Assembly (NCBI GenBank): GCA_945878375.1
Contig: CAMDWG010000014.1
Coordinates: 1-64,000, forward strand
Length of the DNA stretch: 64,000 nucleotides
Source of the DNA: Roseomonas mucosa
GTDB taxonomy: Bacteria > Pseudomonadota > Alphaproteobacteria > Acetobacterales > Acetobacteraceae
Direction: 5' to 3'
Shown here: positions 58,575 to 64,000 of the stretch, piece by piece
Layout of the letters: each line of letters starts with the position of its first letter
How positions within the stretch are numbered: position 1 is the first letter of the stretch
Made by a program: the position numbers and the translations under genes
Notes under the pieces: generated by a model
What the model saw: only the letters and a program-made list of their open reading frames with translations
Database searches by the model: none
Told to the model about the DNA's origin: nothing

Positions 58575-59408
58575 ATGGCTTGGCCCGTCCGATTTCCGAT
58601 CCTTGGCGCCTTCGCTGGCCTGGCCCTTGCGGCACTGGCCGGAGCCGTCTGGCTGATCGCCACGCCGCCTCGGATCGAGATTGCCCAGGGTTCCCTGCCT
58701 CTGCCGCCCGAGCCGCCGCGCTTCGCGGAAGGCCCCGAAGCCGATCGCTGCCTTGGCCTGCTGCGGAGCGATCCGGAGGGCGCCCTGGCCTTCGCCCGCA
58801 TCTGGGAAACCCAAGGCGGCGCGGAGGGCGCGCAGCATTGCGCCGCACTCGCGCTACTGGCGCAGGGCGGGGGCGAGCGTGCGGCCGAGCACCTTGAAGC
58901 GCTGGCCCGGCGATCCACCGCGGGCAAGGCCGCGCGCGCGGCGGTGTTCGCGCAGGCCGCCCAGGCCTGGCTGATGGCCGGCGAGCCCGCGCGCGCCTTC
59001 GCCGCGACCACACTTGCGCTGACCCTGACCCCGGATGATGTGGAATTGCTGATCGACCGCGCGGCGGCGTTGGGCAATATGGGACGCTTCAGGGAAGCGG
59101 TCGTGGATCTGGACCGCGCGCTCGCCTCCGACCCCGGGCGGCCGGATGCGCTGGTGTTCCGAGCTGCCGCGTGGCGGAACCTCGACCGCGCGGAGCCGGC
59201 GCGGCGGGACGTTGAACGCGCGCTGGCGCTGGACCCGGCCAATGCGGAAGCACTGCTGGAACGCGGGATCCTTCGCCAGTTGGCCGGCGACACGGAAGGC
59301 GCCCGGATGGATTGGGAACGCGCGATCGAGATCGCGCCCCATTCCGCGACCGCCGACTTGGCGTTCCAGAACCTGGCGCTGAACGAGGCGGGCCCGGCGG
59401 CGCGTTAA
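58575..59408 (+). CDS. TPR-repeat protein with N-terminal membrane anchor, 277 aa
   Basis: A hydrophobic segment at residues 8-30 (LGAFAGLALAALAGAVWLIA) is probably an uncleaved anchor. The C-terminal half has tetratricopeptide repeats, for example LIDRAAALGNMGRFREAVVD and LLERGILRQLAGDTEGARMD. Likely faces the periplasm as a protein-binding scaffold. No partner is evident. Confidence 0.85.
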   Translation: MAWPVRFPILGAFAGLALAALAGAVWLIATPPRIEIAQGSLPLPPEPPRFAEGPEADRCLGLLRSDPEGALAFARIWETQGGAEGAQHCAALALLAQGGGERAAEHLEALARRSTAGKAARAAVFAQAAQAWLMAGEPARAFAATTLALTLTPDDVELLIDRAAALGNMGRFREAVVDLDRALASDPGRPDALVFRAAAWRNLDRAEPARRDVERALALDPANAEALLERGILRQLAGDTEGARMDWERAIEIAPHSATADLAFQNLALNEAGPAAR

Positions 59409-59447
59409 GCGTCGTGCCGGTAAAGGTCTCGGGGAGGGGTAACCCGC

Positions 59448-60116
59448 CTAGAAGTCCAGGTCGTCGTAATGTACCGGCGGGGCGAGGCTGCTGATGCGGT
59501 CCGCCAGCAGCGGGCGGAAGGATGGGCGCGACTTGATGCGCGCATACCACTCCTTGGCGGCGTCGTTCAGCGCCCAGTCCACATCCCCGATATAGTCCAG
59601 CGCCGAAAGCTGCGCCGCGGCGGCCAGGTCGGCCATGCTGAAGGACGACCCCGCCAGCCAGGCCCGCGTTTCCGCCAGCCAGCCCAGGTAATCCATATGC
59701 GGCTTGAGGTTCGCATAGCCGGCGCGGATCGCCGCGGCATCGGGATTTCCCCGGCCAAGGTCGCGCTTCATCTGCCTCTCATGCAGCAGGTTGCGCGTGA
59801 CCTCGTGGAAGAACTTCTGGTCGAACCAGCCGACGAGCCGTCGCACCTCCGCCCGTTCCGCGAGCGTCCGGCCCAGCAGGGGGATGTCCGGATAGGCTTC
59901 GTCCAGATACTCCCCGATTGCCCAGGAATCGGCCAGCACCAGCCCGTTCGAATCCTGCATCACCGGCACGGTGCAAGCCGGGTTCATGGCGAGGAACTCC
60001 TCGCGCCTGTCCCATACCCGCTCGACGCGCAGGTCGAAGGGAATGCGCTTTTCAGCCAGTGCCAGCCTGATCTTCCGGCAGAAGGGCGAAAGGGGAAGGT
60101 GATAGAGGATCCGCAT
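59448..60116 (-). CDS. Glutathione S-transferase family protein, FzlA-like, 222 aa
   Basis: Thioredoxin-like N-terminal domain (RILYHLPLSPFCRKIRLALA) and helical C-terminal domain. The motifs WDRREEFLAMNPACTVPVMQ and the C-terminal end SRPSFRPLLADRI ... HYDDLDF resemble FzlA, the GST-like FtsZ-binding cell-division protein of Caulobacter, as I remember it. If so it acts in division rather than detoxification. That assignment is from sequence resemblance only. Confidence 0.8.
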   Translation of the reverse strand: MRILYHLPLSPFCRKIRLALAEKRIPFDLRVERVWDRREEFLAMNPACTVPVMQDSNGLVLADSWAIGEYLDEAYPDIPLLGRTLAERAEVRRLVGWFDQKFFHEVTRNLLHERQMKRDLGRGNPDAAAIRAGYANLKPHMDYLGWLAETRAWLAGSSFSMADLAAAAQLSALDYIGDVDWALNDAAKEWYARIKSRPSFRPLLADRISSLAPPVHYDDLDF

Positions 60117-60200
60117 CCGTATCGCACGAAGGGTGTGCCCACCCTATGGCACGCGCGACCGGCGCGGCCAACAGGGCGCCCGCCGCAGCACCATTTCGTT

Positions 60201-60233
60201 GCGCGGGCGCGCGAGTTATTCGCGCGCCCGCGC
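60201..60233 (-). terminator. Terminator-like hairpin after gltB
   Basis: A perfect 14-bp stem (GCGCGGGCGCGCGA / TCGCGCGCCCGCGC) with a five-base loop, four bases after the gltB stop. There is no T-run afterwards, so it may stabilise the 3' end rather than terminate alone. Confidence 0.55.
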
Positions 60234-60237
60234 GCGG

Positions 60238-63200
60238 CTATTCCGCCGCGATGGCCGGGAGATCCTCCATCGGCGTCGGCAGGTAGCGCGCATAGTCCTT
60301 CGGGACGATGTGCCAGAAGCGGCCCCGCTCCAGCGCCCAGTTGTTGAGCAGGCGGGCGGCGAAGGGGCTGCCGGTTTCCTGCACATGCTGGGCAATGTGA
60401 CCCTTCAGCACGTCTTCCCAATGGGTGCTGCCGCCGAGCCGCCTCCAGAGCAGGGCCTCGGGGTTCACGCGCCGCTCGAAGGCATCGTCGGCGTCGTAGA
60501 CGAAGGCCATGCCCCCGGTGAAGCCGGCGCCGAAATTGTCGCCGACGGCGCCGAGGATCACCACGCAGCCGCCGGTCATGTATTCCAGACCATTGGCGCC
60601 GCACCCTTCCACCACCGCCAGCGCGCCGGAATTCCGGACGGCGAAGCGTTCCCCGGCCTGGCCGGCGGCGAACAGCGCGCCGCCGGTCGCGCCATACAGC
60701 ACCGTGTTGCCGATGATGGTGTTCTCGTTCCAGAGCAGCTTCGAGGACGGCGCGGGCCGCACCACGATGGTCCCGCCCGACAGGCCCTTGCCGACATAGT
60801 CATTGGCATCGCCGAAGACTTCGAGCTTCAGGCCCTTCACCGCGAAGGCGCCGAGCGACTGGCCGGCGGAGCCGCGCAGGCGGACGGTCAGATGCCCGTC
60901 CTGCAGCCCGGCCATCCCGAACTTCCGCACGATCCGCGACGAGATCTTGGTGCCGATGGCGCGGTGCGTGTTCCGGATGTTGTAGGCGAGTTGCATCTTC
61001 TCGCCGCGCTGGAACAGCGCCGCGGCGTCGCGGATCATGTCGGCGTCCAGCGTCTCCGGCACCTCGTTCCGGCCTTCCATGTCGCACCACGCCGGATGCG
61101 GGCCGGCATCGGCCTTCACCAGCAGCGGGTTCAGGTCGAGGTCGTCGAGGTCGTCGGACCCGCGGCTGACCTGGCGCAGCAGGTCGGTGCGGCCGATCAC
61201 ATCCGTCAGCTTGCGGAAGCCGAGGCTGGCAAGGATCTCACGCACCTCCTCGGCCACGAAGCTGAACAGGTTGATCACCTTCTCCGGGCTGCCCGCGAAC
61301 TTGGCGCGCAGCGCCTCATCCTGCGTGCAGACGCCGACGGGGCAGGTGTTGGAATGGCACTGGCGCACCATGATGCAGCCCATCGCGACCAGGCTCGCGG
61401 TGCCGATGCCGAATTCCTCGGCGCCGAGCATCGCGGCGATGACCACGTCGCGGCCGGTCTTGATGCCCCCATCGGTCCGCAGGCGCACGCGGTGACGCAG
61501 CCGGTTCAGCTGCAGCACCTGATGCGTCTCGGATAGCCCCATCTCCCACGGCAGGCCCGCATATTTGATGGAGGAGACCGGGGACGCGCCGGTGCCGCCC
61601 GAATGGCCGCTGATCAGGATCGCATCGGCCTTGGCTTTCGCGACGCCGGCCGCGATGGTGCCGATGCCGGACCGCGCGACGAGCTTCACGCAGACCGTCG
61701 CATCCGGGTTGATCTGCTTCAGGTCGTAGATGAGTTGGGCCAGATCCTCGATCGAGTAGATATCGTGGTGCGGCGGGGGCGAGATGAGCATCACGCCCGG
61801 CGTCGAATGGCGCAGCTTCGCGATCAGCTCCGTCACCTTGAAGCCGGGCAGCTGCCCGCCTTCGCCGGGCTTGGCGCCCTGCGCGACCTTGATCTCGATC
61901 TCGCGGCAGTTGTTCAGATACTCCGCCGTCACGCCGAAACGGCCAGAGGCGATCTGCTTGATGGCGCTGTTGGCGTTGTCGCCATTCGCGCGCGGACGGG
62001 CGCGGGCCGGATCCTCGCCACCCTCACCGGAGTCCGACCGCGCGCCGATGCGGTTCATCGCGATGGAGAGCGTCTCATGCGCCTCCGGGCTCAGCGCGCC
62101 GAGCGAGATGCCGGGCGCGACGAGGCGCTTGCGGATCTCGGTGATGCTCTCGACCTCCTCGATCGCCACGGGCTTCGCGCCATCGGTGCGGAAATCAAGC
62201 AGGTCGCGCAGCGCCACGGGCGGCAGCTTGCGGACACCGTCGGTGTAGCGCTTGAAGGTCTGGTAGCTGTCCGTCTCCACCGCCTTCTGCAGCGTGTGGA
62301 TCAAGCTGCCGTCGAAGGCATGGTTCTCGCCCCGGCGGCGCAGCTTGTAGAGACCGCCGATGGGAAGTGCCACCGCATCCGCGTCCCATGCCTTGGCGTG
62401 CATCGCCAGCACGCGCCGCGCGATGCCCGACAGGCCGATGCCGGAGATGCGGGACGCCACGCCGGGGAAGAATTCCGCCACCAGCGCGCGCGACAGGCCA
62501 ATGGCCTCGAAGTTCATGCCGCCGCGATAGGAGCTGAGCACCGAGATGCCCATCTTGGACATGATCTTGAGCAGACCCTTGTCCACCGCCTTCTTGTAGC
62601 GGGCGACGCAATCCTTCATCGACAGGTTGGCGAACAGGCCGCGACGATGGCGGTCCGCGATGCTTTCCTGCGCCAGATAGGCGTTGACCGTGGTCGCACC
62701 CGCGCCGATCAGCACCGCGATGTAGTGCACATCGATCGCTTCCGCGCAGCGCACATTCAACGAGGTGAAGGTGCGCAGCGAGCTGCGGACCAGATGCGTG
62801 TGCACGCCGCCGACCGCAAGGATCATCGGGATCGCGGCACGGTCCGGGCCCTGGTTCTCATCGCTCAGGATCACATGGGTGCAGCCGGACCGCACGCCGT
62901 CCTCCGCCTCGCGGCGGATGCGCTCGATGTGGCGGCGCAGGCCCTGTTCGCCTTCCGCGACCGGGAAGGTCGCATCCACCACGCAGGCGGTGTCGCCCAT
63001 GTATTCCCGCATCGCCGCGAATTCAGCGTTGGACAGCACGGGGCTGTCCAGCATCAGCATGTCGCACTGCGTCGGGTCCTCATCGAGGATGTTCCCGAGA
63101 TTGCCGAGCCGGGTCTTGAGCGACATCACCCGCGTCTCGCGCAGGCTGTCGATCGGCGGGTTGGTCACCTGGCTGAAGGACTGGCGGAAATAATGGTGCA

Positions 63201-64000
63201 GGCCGCGATACTGGCCCGAGAGCACGGCGACAGGCGTGTCGTCGCCCATGCTGCCCACGGCTTCGTTCGCATCCTCCACCATCGGATGCAGGATCGTCTC
63301 CAGCTCCTCCAGCGTGTAGCCGACCGAAAGCTGGCGACGGCGCAGCGCCTCGCTGGCGAAGCTCGCCTGCTCATCGGCCGCGGCCTTGACGATGCTGTCG
63401 ATGCGCGTCGTCCGGTTCACCCATTGGCCGAAGGGCTTCCGCGCGGCCAGCGCGTCCTTCAGTTCCGTGTCGCCATAGAAGCGGCCGGTCGCGAGATCGA
63501 CGCCGATGCACTGGCCGGGGCCGACGCGGCCCTTCATGAGGATCTGGCCCTCCGCCAGCTTCACCATGCCGGTCTCGGAGCCGACGATCAGCAGCCCGTC
63601 ATCGGTGACGCTGTAGCGCATCGGGCGCAGCCCGTTGCGGTCGAGCCCGCCGATCACCCATTGCCCGTCCGTCGCGCAGATCGCGGCCGGGCCGTCCCAG
63701 GGCTCCATCACCGCATTGCAGTACAGGAACAGGTCCCGATGCGCTTCCGGCATCGTGGCGTTGTTGCCGAGGCTTTCCGGGATCAGCATCGCCTTGGCCA
63801 TCGGCGCGTCGCGGCCGCCGCGCACCAGCAGCTCGAACACGTTGTCGAGGGTGGCGGTATCGCTGCCGCCCGCCTGCACCACCGGCTTGATGTCGTCCAT
63901 GCAGGCATCGAGCAGGGGATGGGAGAGCCGGGTCTCGTGGCTCTTCATCCAGTTGGCGTTGCCGTGCAGCGTGTTGATCTCGCCGTTATGGGCCAGCGTG
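60238..64000 (-). CDS. gltB: Glutamate synthase large subunit, 3' part (runs off the window)
   Basis: Makes glutamate from glutamine and 2-oxoglutarate with FMN and an iron-sulfur cluster. The window holds about 1,250 residues: part of the amidotransferase domain (IGGLDRNGLRPMRYSVTDDG), the central domain, the FMN-binding synthase domain (KLVARSGIGTIAAGVAKAKA, ILISGHSGGTGASP), the 3Fe-4S cysteines in CHSNTCPVGVC, and the C-terminal beta-helix domain (ILGAVGDNFGAGFTGGMAFV). The 5' end, including the catalytic N-terminal cysteine, is beyond position 64000. The partner gltD is not in the window. Confidence 0.95.
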   Translation of the reverse strand, partial: TLAHNGEINTLHGNANWMKSHETRLSHPLLDACMDDIKPVVQAGGSDTATLDNVFELLVRGGRDAPMAKAMLIPESLGNNATMPEAHRDLFLYCNAVMEPWDGPAAICATDGQWVIGGLDRNGLRPMRYSVTDDGLLIVGSETGMVKLAEGQILMKGRVGPGQCIGVDLATGRFYGDTELKDALAARKPFGQWVNRTTRIDSIVKAAADEQASFASEALRRRQLSVGYTLEELETILHPMVEDANEAVGSMGDDTPVAVLSGQYRGLHHYFRQSFSQVTNPPIDSLRETRVMSLKTRLGNLGNILDEDPTQCDMLMLDSPVLSNAEFAAMREYMGDTACVVDATFPVAEGEQGLRRHIERIRREAEDGVRSGCTHVILSDENQGPDRAAIPMILAVGGVHTHLVRSSLRTFTSLNVRCAEAIDVHYIAVLIGAGATTVNAYLAQESIADRHRRGLFANLSMKDCVARYKKAVDKGLLKIMSKMGISVLSSYRGGMNFEAIGLSRALVAEFFPGVASRISGIGLSGIARRVLAMHAKAWDADAVALPIGGLYKLRRRGENHAFDGSLIHTLQKAVETDSYQTFKRYTDGVRKLPPVALRDLLDFRTDGAKPVAIEEVESITEIRKRLVAPGISLGALSPEAHETLSIAMNRIGARSDSGEGGEDPARARPRANGDNANSAIKQIASGRFGVTAEYLNNCREIEIKVAQGAKPGEGGQLPGFKVTELIAKLRHSTPGVMLISPPPHHDIYSIEDLAQLIYDLKQINPDATVCVKLVARSGIGTIAAGVAKAKADAILISGHSGGTGASPVSSIKYAGLPWEMGLSETHQVLQLNRLRHRVRLRTDGGIKTGRDVVIAAMLGAEEFGIGTASLVAMGCIMVRQCHSNTCPVGVCTQDEALRAKFAGSPEKVINLFSFVAEEVREILASLGFRKLTDVIGRTDLLRQVSRGSDDLDDLDLNPLLVKADAGPHPAWCDMEGRNEVPETLDADMIRDAAALFQRGEKMQLAYNIRNTHRAIGTKISSRIVRKFGMAGLQDGHLTVRLRGSAGQSLGAFAVKGLKLEVFGDANDYVGKGLSGGTIVVRPAPSSKLLWNENTIIGNTVLYGATGGALFAAGQAGERFAVRNSGALAVVEGCGANGLEYMTGGCVVILGAVGDNFGAGFTGGMAFVYDADDAFERRVNPEALLWRRLGGSTHWEDVLKGHIAQHVQETGSPFAARLLNNWALERGRFWHIVPKDYARYLPTPMEDLPAIAAE

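Overview
The window looks like a chromosome segment of a GC-rich alphaproteobacterium. The conserved blocks (rpmH-rnpA-yidD-yidC-engB-argB; ffh-rpsP-rimM-trmD-rplS followed by leuC-leuD-leuB; sdhE-mfd facing recG) and the protein sequences suggest Acetobacteraceae, in the Roseomonas neighbourhood. This is inferred from gene content and codon use; there is no 16S gene in the window.

Positions 1 to about 18,540 are accessory DNA and read like a genomic island ending at the 3' end of a tRNA-Ser(CGA) gene (18544-18633, minus strand). From the left the island holds: a RepA-like ATPase fragment cut at its Walker A motif; an unknown gene; a coupled set of a small ORF, a DUF2924 protein, a large serine recombinase and an HTH-type companion; unknown genes; an XRE regulator pair on the minus strand; and a 280-bp direct repeat carrying broken copies of the companion and the regulator. 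From about 7.0 to 17.2 kb lies what looks like a restriction locus: a pseudo-PLD/SNF2-type helicase, a DUF4391 protein, a type III DNA methyltransferase (Mod), a type III restriction helicase-nuclease (Res) and a full-length Mrr-type endonuclease. The first two are coupled by a start/stop overlap, and Mod and Res follow with gaps of 12 and 10 bp. A short ORF resembling the N-terminus of the DISARM helicase DrmD overlaps the start of the helicase gene. This extended type III locus, with its mosaic mod gene and an Mrr neighbour, is the best candidate for an unusual defence system here.

From 18.5 to 64 kb the DNA is ordinary core chromosome, densely packed. It holds a DsbA/FrnE-like protein; mfd and sdhE (minus) facing recG (plus); a Gld-type ABC export set (ATPase, permease, GldG-like, DUF4340); a NUDIX hydrolase; the rpmH-to-argB operon (minus); a flavin disulfide reductase; 3-hydroxybutyrate dehydrogenase with a patatin phospholipase; a TonB-like protein; tRNA-Arg(ACG); the leucine genes; the ffh-rplS ribosomal/tRNA-modification operon; infC and thrS; a sugar-transfer operon (DUF6165, GT9, GT4); several enzymes of uncertain substrate; a TPR protein; an FzlA-like GST; and most of gltB, running off the right edge.

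Intergenic spaces of the core carry at least two families of structured repeats. One has at least three (perhaps four) copies in which the hairpin arms change in a compensating way while the linkers stay fixed. The other is a palindrome of about 49 bp, one copy of which supplies the last 15 codons of trmD. A transposase C-terminal remnant sits beside argB.
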